64,000 nucleotides of DNA from assembly GCA_963978895.1 (NCBI GenBank), contig OZ022245.1:5483307-5547306 (forward strand), written 5' to 3'. Numbering within the stretch: position 1 is the stretch's first letter; each line of letters starts with the position of its first letter. Of this stretch, positions 25,380 to 39,214 are shown piece after piece. The position numbers and the translations under genes were made by a program. Origin of the DNA: Erpobdella octoculata. Lineage: Eukaryota > Annelida > Clitellata > Hirudinida > Erpobdellidae. Below the pieces are notes generated by a model. The model made no database searches, had not been told where the DNA came from, and saw only the letters and a program-made list of their open reading frames with translations.

Positions 25380-28300
25380 TTAGTCTCTTGTTTGTAAACC
25401 GTGTATAAAACTATTTAAGAGAACATTACAATGTTTAACATAAAATAGTATGTAAGCTTCGCATTTGCTGACTTCATCCCAGGTTGTTTCTGAAGCCGTT
25501 TCTTTCAAGCAGTACCAGTTATTATATGTTCGTGGATTGGCTACATAGGAAGAATAATGTCCACCACCCACGCTGTCACCAGTGTGTACTACGACGCTAA
25601 CTAACTTGAATAGGTGCGATTCTGAGTCGAGTGACCGCTTGCTTAGGTAAGGTCTGAGATCGAGTGTCTTTTCAAAAGTTACATGATTGGAAAGTTTGTT
25701 CAGTTGACTGTTTTCGCAGCTGTATCGCTTTAGATGAATTATAAAAACTTCTGGTAATTTCATTATCGAAGATCTTCTAGCTGCCATTGCCATCTGCTGA
25801 CACCTGTCGATCAAGTTTAGCAAACTTTAAATTCCGTAACGATCACAAAATTTGAATTCCATATTATAAATATCTTAAAATATTTATCAATAAGCCAATA
25901 AAAACAATTACAATCAATGACCTTTCACATTGGTACCACTTTTCGTCGGAGACAGGATCAGTTTTGCAGAAATAATCGTCAAGAGCGGTCGTCAACGTGT
26001 GATCCGAAGTTATGCTTAAACTGATGCAAACAAATGGCTCATTTTGGACTGAAATTTCTCCACATTCGTAGCAGCCAACTGTGAGAAAAAAATAAACAAA
26101 AACTGTGAATTTCTTTGTGGACAATTTTGCCTTTGATTAAATAAAATATTTTGATAATTAATTTAAGTTAAATTTCGTAAAGATAATTAAAATTTTAATT
26201 AGAAATGTTTGACAAGTTAATACAGTAATTTAAAACAAGAAATGCTTACTTTCATTTGTTATCGTGCCAACAAACATCCGATTATACAAATTCAATCTGA
26301 AACCGATAAAAAAATTAAAGTTATTTTTGACGCAAGGCAAAGATTTGAAAAGACAAATATTGATTACAGAAAAATTTAAAAAATTTGAAAAAATAAAATA
26401 AACGTATATATGTGTTTTCTAAAAGCTTATAAATGTTTTATCAACCTTTGCTGTTCAATTCTGCTGAATTTTAGGATGTATTCAAGAAAGTAGAGGAGAA
26501 ACTCGTGAGCGTCTCCTTGCTGACCAGGTTTGAAAGAACTTCCAAATTCTGGAAATAAAACGTAGTTTTTTTTATAAATTAAAATTAAATCTATTTAAAA
26601 TTGAATTTAAAAAAATTTAACTACTTGAAAGACGCAATTTCGGCAATTCTTTTTCAAAATTGTTCGGATTGGTTATGGCTTGTAATTTGCAGAAAAAACA
26701 CTCGCCAACGTCACAAAAGCAGTTTCTTTTAAAAAATTGTGACCAAAGTGGCAAATAGTGGAAGCATTGAAAAACGCTTGAGACGTAGCAAATGTTTTCT
26801 CTGGTTATAAAGCCTGATTTAACCGGTCCGGATGTCCAGGTGTTGTCGAGAGGACAAAGCGGCCTCTTGCGCTTTCTCGGTAAATTTCCACCAGCTGTAA
26901 GAACATGTGAATTTAATTTATTAATTTTCAATTATTTGATCAAATTAATCACGTACAACCAACCTGGAAAAAGTGTTTTATTGATTTCATCTTTGAAATT
27001 CATTGAAAAGAATTTTTCTTCTAAAGTCTCGATATGATCAGTTGTTTCAGAGTTTTTCTGGTAGAACAACATATAACCTTGACGCTTGCTAATTTGATCC
27101 CATTTTATTTTATTTACAAACTTGTCGTCCATGCAGTACCAAACTCTACCTTCCTGAGCGTCGTGTTGCGTTGAAACAAAAGAATAGTAGTGGCCGGAAT
27201 GGAGATGCAGTCCTCGATGTACTATTACGCCACAGAGTGTATACTTACTTGTAGGTTCTTTCGACGTTGAGCTTAAAAAAGGTTTCACTTCTAAAGTTTC
27301 GTCAAATTTTACAAAATGACTTAACTTGCCTGATGAATTATCCGAGTAGGAGTAGCGCTTCAAGTGAACTATCAAGATGTGAGGTAATGTCTGAATTGTT
27401 GATCTTTTGACAGCACTTTTCTTTTCATTGCAGCTAGTGAGAAAATATTAAAGAGTTAATTTTATTCTTTTTTTGCAGAATAAATATAAAATATTTAAAA
27501 AAACTTTTAGACTTCACATTAAAAAAATCGACGTACTTTGCACAGAAATACCATTTTTCTCCGTCCATATTATCCGGTTTCAAAAAATTCTCAAAAGCAG
27601 ATTCAACGGTTTCTGTATTTTCAATGTTCAAACTGATGCAGAAGTACGGTTCGTACTTATTCGTTGATTTTCCACATTCGTCACAAATTCCTGTCATATT
27701 ATTATGTTTTAACTTAGACATAGTTTAAAATGCAATAACATTTATTTTAAAATGTTGACATTAAAAGTTAATTTGAAGAATATTAGAAAAAGCCTGTTTA
27801 CTTTTGTTTCTGATTTGACCACCGAAAATTCGCCCAACCGCTGTTGTCATTTCTGTGTGTAGATCCAATCTGAAAAGTTATATTAATATGCCAATAATAT
27901 TTGAAAACAATCTTAAATTGAATTAGGACAATTTTTTTAATTTTAACATAAAACTAATTTATTTGGCTTACTTTTCGAGGCCTTTTGTGAGATTTTTCTG
28001 CATTTTATTGATTAAAGCAAGCAGAAAATCATGGACATCTTCCTGTTGATATTGACTCAAATGATCCCCAATCTCTAAAATAAAAAAGTTATAGAAAAAT
28101 ATAATAAAAAAACTTGTATATTAACAATTTTTATGAAATTAAATAGTAATTATCAACCTCTGATATTTTGTAATATTTCTCTCGGTAAAATCGGCTCGGG
28201 AATGAGAAAAGTTTTTATGGCTAATCTCCTCAGCATGCAGACTAAACATTTGTCTATTTCTTCCTTGCATTTTTCTTTGTGATATTTAACTAGATAGTTG

Positions 28301-29713
28301 ACCCACGCTGGAATATGTTGAAGGCACTGGACGACACTGTTAATGTAACACGTGGTGGAATGGTTTTCCAGACCGGAAGATTGCTTTTTTATAATTTGCT
28401 GAGTTACGATCGGACTGTCATCAATGATTTCATTTGGTTCCGAGAGGAGATTGCCTTCATCTGTCACAACAATACAACCGGTGAGCTTTTAATTAATTTA
28501 TTTATTTTTAAATAATTACATTTATTTGTTTAAAGTAGTTTTTTTTTTCAAAAGTAATCGAATTTTGTAAGACAGAAAAGAAAGTTTCCTTTGCCATGAA
28601 TGCTGTATAGAAAAAATCATTTAAACCCCCTGTGGCAAAATAATTATTAGCATATAAATTTTCGTATTGCCTATAAAAACATTTTTATGATTAAATTACA
28701 ATGATATACAAGTAAACCGTAAAAAATTAACACCAGATAACGGTTTTGAAATGAAAATCGATTCAAGAAGAAACTAATTTGGCCATTTTAAGAACAACTC
28801 GGAGGTTTTTTTTAGTAGATATTGACTCTATATTAGAAGCTTCGCTTAGCTTGACTCGCAATCTGCGATGGGTTTTATTATTTAAAAAAATCATTTAATA
28901 TTAGCAAAATGCCCAAGCCTGTTTTATTTAATTGTGGTTTGCATGTTTGCAAACAAATTAATTTAAAGCTGAAAATGAAACACTAAAGTTTTAATATTTT
29001 GTTATTTATTCTACTTATTATTTAATTTAATTTTTTTTATTTACAGTCTTTTTTTTAGTGCCATTTAAAAATGTAGTCTAGACCAGCGGCCAACTTTACA
29101 TAGGAATATGAAATTTAAAGGTTAAATTAGGACACAATACATTAAAATATGAAGGACAAAATAAAAATAAATTTGAAATAAAGTAAAAATAAAATGTATA
29201 AGTTCATAAGGGAAGAAATATAACTTTAATTTTTTTGCTTACTATCGATATTTGTTTCCAGTACATTTTCAGAGTTTTCTTGAGAAGGAAAATTATTCAT
29301 TATTTCACTGCGAAATGTAATAAAATCAGAAATATTGTCAAACAATTTGCATGTGTTTTAAATAATAAAAAATTGTTTTCGCCGCACAAGTTCTGTTTTA
29401 TTAAAGGTTTTGAACCATCGATAAATAAAGCGCTAGGAATCTATATCTATGTATCTGTCATAATTAAACACGTTTAAAAATTTCTAAGTTATTTATGGCA
29501 ACCAAATTTTTTGGTATGAAAGTTGAAATCAAAATTTATAATTTTATTTTTATACACTTTAACCTAATTTGACTTCTCTGTCTGTCGATCTGTAGTCAAA
29601 ATTTGCAATCGATTTTAAACTAACTTCCCGATGAGCTAGAGACCTAAAAATTTAAACATACCTCCGAACTGATTAACAATGCATTCTATCAAATTTTCGG
29701 ATCGATTAGACAT
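25380..29713 (-). CDS. USP gene B: tandem double USP-domain deubiquitinase
   Basis: Twelve exons join to 728 residues: 29713-29662, 29278-29243, 28460-28158, 28074-27972, 27869-27802, 27690-27537, 27433-26964, 26894-26625, 26548-26446, 26296-26250, 26078-25922 and 25803-25380. The first two exons are less certain but keep phase 1. Domain 1 has GLENHSTTCYINS, QQEDVHDF, CDEC, SGHYYSF and WYCMDD: a complete Cys/His/Asp triad. Domain 2 follows after a phase-1 splice and a basic linker (RKRKRP). It has FITRENICYVSS, QQGDAHEF, CYEC/CERC and GGHYSSY, but WYCLKE replaces the catalytic Asp with Lys. In domain 2 the exon that is usually 68 nt is only 47 nt (seven codons shorter). USP36/42/17-like; substrate unknown. 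Domain 2 is probably weak or inactive (inference). Confidence 0.82.
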
Positions 29714-30217
29714 AATTTAATTAAATAATTATTTCTGATATTTTCGTCGAACTATGTATTGTCTATGCTAATATACTCGTTGTTTATGTAACAGAATGTG
29801 GCCTACACAATCGATTATATAAAAGTGTTTTTTTTAAATTGTTTTTTGATTCACTTGTTTATTATTTATTTTTTATAGTTTTACAAAATAAATTTGTACG
29901 AACAAGTTGATAAACACTCCAGCGGTTGCTCTTCTGCTAATCTAAATAATACATAATTATGATACAATTTATTTTATATTTATGCTTTTGTTTATGATAT
30001 AGTTACAATTATTTTAATGCTTGTTTTTGTATCTAAGTTAAAGCACATAACACAAGCCAGAAATAAAAATATTTTAAAAGTTTATTGGTTTTTATTAGTC
30101 TGAAAAATTGTTTGAAATTTAAAGAAAACCGTTTTAAACGCGATTTTTAACAAATAAATGAATAAATAATTTTATTAATAGTTAAACTGTTTTGTGCTCA
30201 AATTGTAAATAATTAAG
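28461..30217. other. B 5' introns and intergenic spacer
   Basis: Apart from the two short 5' exons assigned to USP gene B (29243-29278, 29662-29713), no gene is seen. Scraps of the MITE-like family (TCGATTTTAAACTAACTTCCCGATGAG) occur near 29610. Confidence 0.4.
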
Positions 30218-30321
30218 ATGGTGAAACTTTCATTTGCTGCGAGTTATGATGTTGAAAAAAGACCGGAAAAGTGTCGACGTTTTGATATTGGTACTGTTTA
30301 TCACTATACTTTTGATAAGTG
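30218..30321 (+). other. Possible first coding exon of USP gene D
   Basis: An ATG frame of 34 codons (MVKLSFAASYDVEK..., ending YHYTFDK) precedes a strong donor (TG|GTAAGA). Its phase (2) does not fit the next candidate exon; an alternative donor at GATATTG|GTACTG would fit. I do not recognise the peptide, and it may not belong to gene D at all. Confidence 0.25.
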
Positions 30322-30344
30322 GTAAGATGTAAATAGACATTTAA

Positions 30345-30535
30345 ATGTTTGATAATTTATATAGCGCCTTTTCCAAAGATCAAAGCGCTGTTTTTTTACA
30401 TGCCCCACGGAGAGAACGATTTTACCCGCTAAGTATTCCGTTGACATGGGCTACTAAGCAATGAGTGCGAGTCGAACCGTGAAGCTTTCACATTCAAGGC
30501 TAACACTTTATTAACTTAGCTAACTTAGCATCCAT
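30345..30535 (-). mobile_element. tRNA-derived SINE (minus orientation)
   Basis: Read on the minus strand, it has an A-box-like TTAGCTAAGTT and a B box GGTTCGACTC, then a body matching the SINE at 49.5 kb (CATGCCCCACGGAGAGAACGATTTTACC on the plus strand here) and a tail GCGCTATATAAATTA. It lies inside or just before USP gene D. Confidence 0.7.
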
Positions 30536-30635
30536 GTGTGTAGATTAAGAATTCAAAGTTTTTTTAAATTGTTTTTATTGAAATTGAGCAAATAATATTA
30601 ATTAAAAATTCAATTAATGAAAAAATAAATTTCAG

Positions 30636-32665
30636 AAAGATATCATCCCTATACCTATCACAGTTGTTCATCAAAGTTAAACAGAAATTTTCATTTCAAT
30701 GGTATATTGTTTTATTTGTTTCCATATATAAATTTAGTTTGTTAGTTTATAATAAAAAAAAATAAATGTTAACTTTTTGTTTTAATTTTTTTAATAATTG
30801 GTAAAATACAATATTAAAACCTAATTTTATACTTGAAAACTATAATAAAAACGCGTTTAATATGAACCGATAATACTTTTTAATGCAGGTAATAACAAGG
30901 TGATTCCTAAACCAAAAATAGAATTCTTTGGCAAAGGAATATTAACCTATAAGATCGAGAAAAAAATCAATGGTTTCGTTAATGTTTCAAACGTCTGTTA
31001 TATTAATAGCATACTACAATGCCTTCAACATATTCCTGTTTGGATGAGTTATATAACCAAGAATCACACGCAAAACTGCATAGAAGATCCAGATAAATGT
31101 ATCGTGTGCATGCTTCTTAGACTTTCATTCAAGTATTTCAACAGTTCTTCGCCAGTATTAGCGGATGAACTACTGAGAAACATCAAAGGTAAACATATTA
31201 CAACAAAAAACATGTTTAAAAGCATAATAAATCGAATCAGTTGATTTTCAAAATTAACAATTTCTTTCCAGCAATCGGAAAAAGTTTCAGTGTTGATAAA
31301 CAGGAAGATGCCCAGGAGTTTCTGCTTGCGCTGCTTAATAAAATGCAGGAAAATCTCACCGAGACCCTGAAAAAGTTAGTGGTTTTTTTGTTTTTCTACA
31401 GCATCAGCAAATAACAACTTTTGAACTTTAATATATTTTCAAATTAAGTTTGAAGTGAAAAATTTTAACTTTTAAACTTAAAAAAATGTTTTCAGACAGG
31501 GCCTATCTAGTGAAATGAATGTTGGATTAAGAAAAATATTTGGAGTATGCATTTCAAATCAAAGTAAATTGATTCAAGTATATTTGATATTTTAATTGCA
31601 TATTAAAATTATTTTTAACGTAATTTTTTTTAAAGAAACATAAAGCTTTGAGTAATTTTTTTATGACAGTTCTGTGCACAAAATGCAATAATCTACGCGG
31701 CAATCAAGAACAAGATTTGTGTCTCAGTCTGGGAATTGAAAATGCAGATTCCGTTGAATCAGCCCTTCAAAATTTTACGAAACCAGAAATTATGAAAGGA
31801 GACAATTTTTACCCGTGTGAAAAGTAAATTGTAATTTATTTGTAGCATAAAATTATAGAGATAATTGTATATTTTTTTAGTAACGTTTGCATTTATTATT
31901 TAATACAGTTGCAAAGAAAAAGAACAGACAACCAAAAGATCATCAATTCAAATTTTGCCTCAAATTTTGATCGTTCACCTCAAACGTTACTCCTACAAAG
32001 ACAACCTTCCGGACAAAATCCAAAACCACATGGAATTCACAGAAACCTTAAACATGAAGTCTTACTTAAGTTCAACGTCAACAGAAACAAATTGTGATTA
32101 TCGTCTGTGCGGTGTCGTAGTACATCAGGGCATGAATCTCAGCAGCGGTCATTATTATTCTTTCATTGCCAGTCACACACGAGAGAAAGGAACGTCGTGG
32201 TATTTGGTAAACGACGAATATGTGACGCTAACTGATTGGAAAGAAGTAAAAAAAAATCAAGCTTACATTTTGTTTTACACGAAAAACGTTAGGGTTGCCT
32301 TTGATGATTGTGAGAAGTTAGAGCCTCAAAAACAATTACAAAATGATAAAAAATTTCATCCAAATTTAGTTTCAGGTATTTTTACTTTGTTTGAATTGTT
32401 GATTGTGTAATGTCATTAAACTTTTGAAATTTCATCTGTATCATCAACACACTTTCAAACTCTTTTTTCATGATTGAATGCTTCATTTTCAGGTAACTAT
32501 GATTGTCATGATTCAAGTTTGAAGAATTTCAGAGAATCAGAACGAAACAATTATAAGAATGTGAGCAGCATGTGGTTTCTTTATAGTAATAAAATAAAGT
32601 CTATATGGAGCATACCCAATGTCTTACATGAATGGTTTTCAAAGTGGTTGTTTTATAAAGCATAA
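30636..32665 (+). CDS. USP gene D: single USP domain, truncated after domain 1
   Basis: Exons 30636-30701 (tentative), 30889-31188, 31272-31374, 31496-31563, 31670-31823, 31909-32375 and 32493-32665 join in phase. The start exon is not fixed. The USP domain has FVNVSNVCYINSILQCLQHIP, QEDAQEF, zinc ribbon CTKC/CENC, SGHYYSF and WYLVND, so Cys, His and Asn are all present and it should be active (inference). The EPYF motif seen in the other copies is changed to NQEQDLC. The last exon begins at the same phase-1 site that leads to domain 2 in A, B and C, but after about 55 residues it ends (LFYKA, TAA) with no second USP domain. An AATAAA-type signal follows near 32683. It is the only copy on the plus strand, so it arose by inverted duplication. 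Confidence 0.78.
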
Positions 32666-32761
32666 TCAAATATTTTTTTTTTAAATAAAAGATCAAGTGT
32701 TTTTAACTCGTTCTTATGCATTTCTTATTGAATATTAACAAATAGACAATATCGGTATATT

Positions 32762-32970
32762 GTGTGTGTGTTCCTTTGCAAACACACACACACACATTTA
32801 TATATATAATAGCTGGGTTACCCGGCGTTGCCCGGGGATTTTAAAGGTTTTTTATTGTTTTCTCTCTGGCTCCCGTTTCCTTAACCGCTTGCTTTCCCGT
32901 TCCATGTCGCTTTCTCACTCCTGGTCGCTCCAGCTTGCTCTTCTTTTCGCTCTTCTGTTCCTCCATTAAA
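32762..32970 (-). repeat. Helitron-like 3' tail fragment, reversed
   Basis: AGCTGGGTTACCCGGCGTTGCCCGGGG at 32811-32838, followed by TTTTAAAGG and the CCCGTTTCC/GCTTTCCCG minisatellite. This is the reverse of the tail described at 6.0 kb. A (CA)n/(GT)n hairpin-like stretch precedes it. Confidence 0.65.
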
Positions 32971-33108
32971 TTTTAGAGCCTTCCCAATGTGGCTTAGATG
33001 GGCTGTAGCGGAATGCTGTGCACAGTCATCAAAATTGATCTGTTCTCTCGTTAACACTTTGTTGTTTGGTTTGCTCGTTTAGTTACGTCTGAACTTCCTC
33101 AATTTTAA

Positions 33109-34069
33109 TTAGTGTTCTTTAATGTATTGGTTCCACTCTGCAAGTGTGATCTTCTGCAAAGGCTTATTATGATTGACTGAAGCTGAAAAAAAAAAATTTA
33201 TTAGTTAACGGCTGCAATAATGTTAAAATCCGCTCATATATCTCAACAGGTTATATTTATTTTAAATACTTGTAAGATTATAAATGCTTACAATAGATTT
33301 ATCACACACTGTTCAACAGCTGCTTTTCGAAAAATCGCTAGTCTTAGTTTTTGAGTTGTTCTTAGTTTTTAAGTGTCATGTCTACAGAAAGCATATAACG
33401 CTACATGTGGCATGTTAATAAATGTTGACCCGTGGCTTTGAAAAATGTGATATAAAACACAGATTGAAATAAAACATGAAGTAATAATAATATTAAAAAC
33501 CTTCAAAGCATTAACTTAATGAATTTTCCGAGAGTTTTCTGAGATCATCAATTTGGAACAATCGAAGAGTACCACTTTTATTTAGCAAATGATGCAATTA
33601 TAAATTGAACAAAACAGCAGCAGATTGATAGGCTGGCTTGAGAACTTTGTACATGATTTTGTTGAAACACAAAAATACTGCACTTGCTTTCATTTCTTTC
33701 AAATTTCATGCACCTCATATATCAATAAATTGGTGTTGCATGTAAGATTTTCTTTAAAATGTAATTTTCTAATTTCTTCTGAAAAGTAAAAAATAAAATA
33801 AGACCGATAAATTAATTCATAATCTTATAGTCATAACTACTCGTGAATAATAATGGTTGTAATGCCATCACATAAAAAAAACTTACCTGCCCAAAAAAAA
33901 TTCTCATTTACCGATAGGCTGATAGCAAGCTCGTCGCTCAACAATATTAGATAAGGAAAAATTGAAGTCAGAAGCCTTGAACGATAAATATGAACAATGA
34001 ATTTAAATTTATTTTTCCAATCTGCAACTCCTTTTTGTAAAACACAAAATGTTAGAGCATAATGATAAT
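33109..34069 (-). CDS. Unrecognised two-exon 3' gene fragment
   Basis: Two exons join in phase 1. 34069-33887 (acceptor TTATAAG, donor GCAG|GTAAGT) reads YHYALTFCVLQKGVADW... and later PYLILLSDELAISLS, ending NENFFWA. 33182-33109 (T-run acceptor TTTCAG) reads SVNHNKPLQKITLAEWNQ and ends IKEH then TAA. The codon pattern and splice sites look real, but I do not recognise the protein and no 5' exon was found. A decayed copy of the first exon (LTFCASQKEF..., KFIVHIS) lies upstream at about 34200-34290 on the same strand, so the exon was duplicated in tandem. It may be a gene remnant. Confidence 0.4.
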
Positions 34070-34272
34070 CTTATAATAATTAATAATAATATAACATAAT
34101 TAAACACGTGCAATGCAACAAACGAAACAAATTGAAAGATACACAGTAAATCATGATTTTAAAAACTAAAAACAAATTACCAAAGCTTTGCCACTTACTT
34201 TTGAATAGGAGATATGAACAATGAATTTCTAATTTGATTTAATTTTAATTTGTTAAGTCTGGAACTCTTTTT

Positions 34273-34503
34273 GTGAAGCACAAAATATTTCTAAATAGAA
34301 GAAATTCCACCTGCAATTTATTGATTAGTCCTGAAATCCAAAGTTATCTAGATTTAAAAAATAAGTTGCTAAAATCAAATATAAAGTTTACCGATAGCAG
34401 AGCTGTCGTATCGGAGGTTCGGAAGAGAATGAGCCTCAATGAGCTCTATGAAATCAAAACAAAGGTATCCGGCGGCACCATAGATATCTATGGGCGGCAC
34501 TAA
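34273..34503 (+). other. Unassigned 76-codon ORF
   Basis: The frame from MKHKIFLNRRN to IDIYGRH has a balanced composition (TDSRAVVSEVRKRMSLNELY). It overlaps, on the other strand, the decayed exon copy noted at 34200-34290. It may be a scrap of a mobile element; no domain is recognised. Confidence 0.25.
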
Positions 34504-34789
34504 ACAACACATATATTTATTTAATTTAATATTTATATTTAAAACCTTTAAAACTTAAGAAAAAAAATTAAAAATATTTTGTATAATTTAACTATAAATT
34601 AATTTATTTTTATTTTGTAGAAAAAAAATTTACTCCAACTTACTACCGCTGACCAAAACGTTTTTTGTCCATAAAACATCAACGGAAGAACCAATTTATT
34701 TAAAATTTTACAGGAACCACCGCTTGAATAAGATACATAAGTGTGCCAAATTTCAATTAAATCTGTTTGGCCGTTTACATTTTATGTCC

Positions 34790-35340
<551 letters not shown>

Positions 35341-35649
35341 AACAAGTAAAAAACGAGTTTTTCAACACAAACTTTTATTTCAATAAACTCAATTTAGAAA
35401 TACGAAAAATATTAAAATTAAGGTTTTTGGTTATAGAACGAGAATATCAATATATAAACAGATAATAGCTACAACTTCATCAATGAGAGCCGATATTTTT
35501 CAGAGTCGATATTTTTAGTCCCAAGAATTTCAGGGCCGAAATTTTTATACACGCCTAAGATTTATAACTTTTTACAGAGATTTTCGAAATGCCGCTTTTT
35601 TGTTAAAAAAACTTGAATTTATTGCTTTGCCAACTGGCCAGTTTTGTCA

Positions 35650-36892
<1,243 letters not shown>

Positions 36893-37204
36893 TACAATTA
36901 AAATTCAACCGAATACGTTATTTACTAAATTTTGGTTATTTATTGAGCTGAATAGTTTCGGTTTTTAGGTGATGAGGTTTTTTTCATTTAATGAATTAAA
37001 TGTTAAAAAAATTAGAAATTTTGTTTATTTAATTATAATTTTATATAAATACATATTTATAACTGAAATTCAACCGAATACGTTATTTACGGAATCTTGG
37101 TTATTTATTTTTGTATAGTTGCTGTAATTGGTAATTGCGTAATAGAAGTATATTTAGTTTACGTAACAACGTTTGAAGGCTGCAAGCAAGTTTTAGACAG
37201 TTTT

Positions 37205-37565
<361 letters not shown>

Positions 37566-37582
37566 TTCCCGCTTGCTCGTCC

Positions 37583-37852
37583 ATGTCGACATCTGCTATG
37601 GATCATGTCGTGGACCCTGAAAGTGGCGGCGGTGAGAGCAGTAACGGCTCTCGACACGAAAGCGTTGGCCAGCCGGTCCGTGACAACTCGTCATCTACGT
37701 GCGATCGGGTTTCGGTAGATGCGACATTGTGTGACGACCGTGCTGATGAGATTGTTTCGATAAATGAAGCAGTTAATGATAAACATGTTCTTTTGGCAAT
37801 AATGGCGGCAGTTCTGCATTGTGACAATATAACTATGCGACGTCGACGATAA
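37583..37852 (+). CDS. Candidate small protein, 89 residues, function unknown
   Basis: An ATG frame in a locally GC-richer patch. It is Ser/Asp rich at the N-terminus (MSTSAMDHVVDPESGGGE) and more hydrophobic near the end (NDKHVLLAIMAAVLHC), finishing with MRRRR then TAA. It starts 20 bases after a (TA)n array and uses codons differently from the AT-rich surroundings. No domain is recognised. An antisense frame of 74 codons overlaps it. It may be a gene, a transferred fragment or chance. Confidence 0.35.
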   Translation: MSTSAMDHVVDPESGGGESSNGSRHESVGQPVRDNSSSTCDRVSVDATLCDDRADEIVSINEAVNDKHVLLAIMAAVLHCDNITMRRRR

Positions 37853-37859
37853 CGTTTTG

Positions 37860-39214
37860 TGTAAAATTACGTGGCATTTTAATTAATTAATTTAATTTTG
37901 GCAATTCTTCAGAGATGGTTTCCGTTTTAACAATGTCATGGTTGCGCGAGATGTGACGTAGATCTGTCGTTTGACAATTAATAGATTTTGCTTTTCGACC
38001 GTATTTTTAAATGTATAACAGTTTTATTATATAATTTATTTTTAATATCTCCCTATAGTAAAATAAATTAACATGTCATTCTCGAAAAATAAATAATTTT
38101 TGTTTCATTATCGGTTTTAACTAATTTCACTTTTCATTATTCTATCAATGTTTTGTTTAAAAATGTATTTTATTGATATTTGAAAATTTGGTAAAAACAT
38201 TTTTGTAATTAAAAATAATAAGCATTTAATTTTCAGAATAAAAAGAAGTCAAACACAATTATATAAATGTTTACATTTATAAATTTAAAAATATCGTTTT
38301 AAAAGAATTTCTTTGCAATAAATAAAAATCCAGAAAATCCTGAAATATAAGAGATGTGGGAAAAAACTTGGTTTTATTTGTTTACTTGTTTAACCCAAAG
38401 GTGGGCAAAATACTGGCCTCAAGGTATTTAATATACAAAATACGGAAATACTTTAGAAAAGTATTTGAAATACTAAAACACCAAATGCTTCTTAAAAGGC
38501 TTCAAAAAACTAAATATTTTAAAACAAAATGTTTTAAATTTATATAAGTAAACATCAATAAAATTTTGTTTGGTTTGTTTTTTAAACATAAATAACTGTT
38601 TTTCAACTACAACAAAAAAATTTTCAAAAAAATTTGTAAACTTTTATTGGATGCATTGTCATGAAGAAAAAACTTATAATATAAATTTCAGCTTAATTGG
38701 ATAAAGGCAAGTTAGTTAATTTTCGCTTTCAAGGTTTTCAAACACTCAAGCAAGCAAAACCGAAGGTGAAATTATTAAAAAAAGGATTTAAAATTAAACT
38801 TTTCTGTGTTTATTTTATTTAGTTAGGCATGGCCTCAACACCAACACAGTTAACCAGTTGCGTAAGTTATGAAACAACGTAAAACAGTGTTTTGGCCATG
38901 TAAAACAAAGAGCGGACTTTTTTATCCACAAAAACTACCTAATGCTAAATTTCCTTCAGAATGGTCCGGCGGCTTAGATTTTTATAAAAAAAAATAAACA
39001 GGCAAACAATCATTTTTGTATTTGAAAACATAATTATATATACATAGTTGAACTATAAAAATATCTAAATTATAAAAATATATAATTATATATAGTTAAG
39101 TTATAAAAATATATAGTTATGTATAATTAAATTTCTAAAACAAAAACGTTTATTCATTGAAGTTATAAAAATTATAGAAAAATATTGAGTTTTTTAAAAA
39201 TAGTCATATGCTAT
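37860..39214. other. Intergenic with one MITE-like fragment
   Basis: No gene is seen. 38640-38790 is a single end of the MITE-like family of 6.1-7.1 kb (ATTTCAGCTTAATTGGAT, AAGCAAGCAAAACCGAAGGTG). The rest is AT-rich. Confidence 0.5.
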
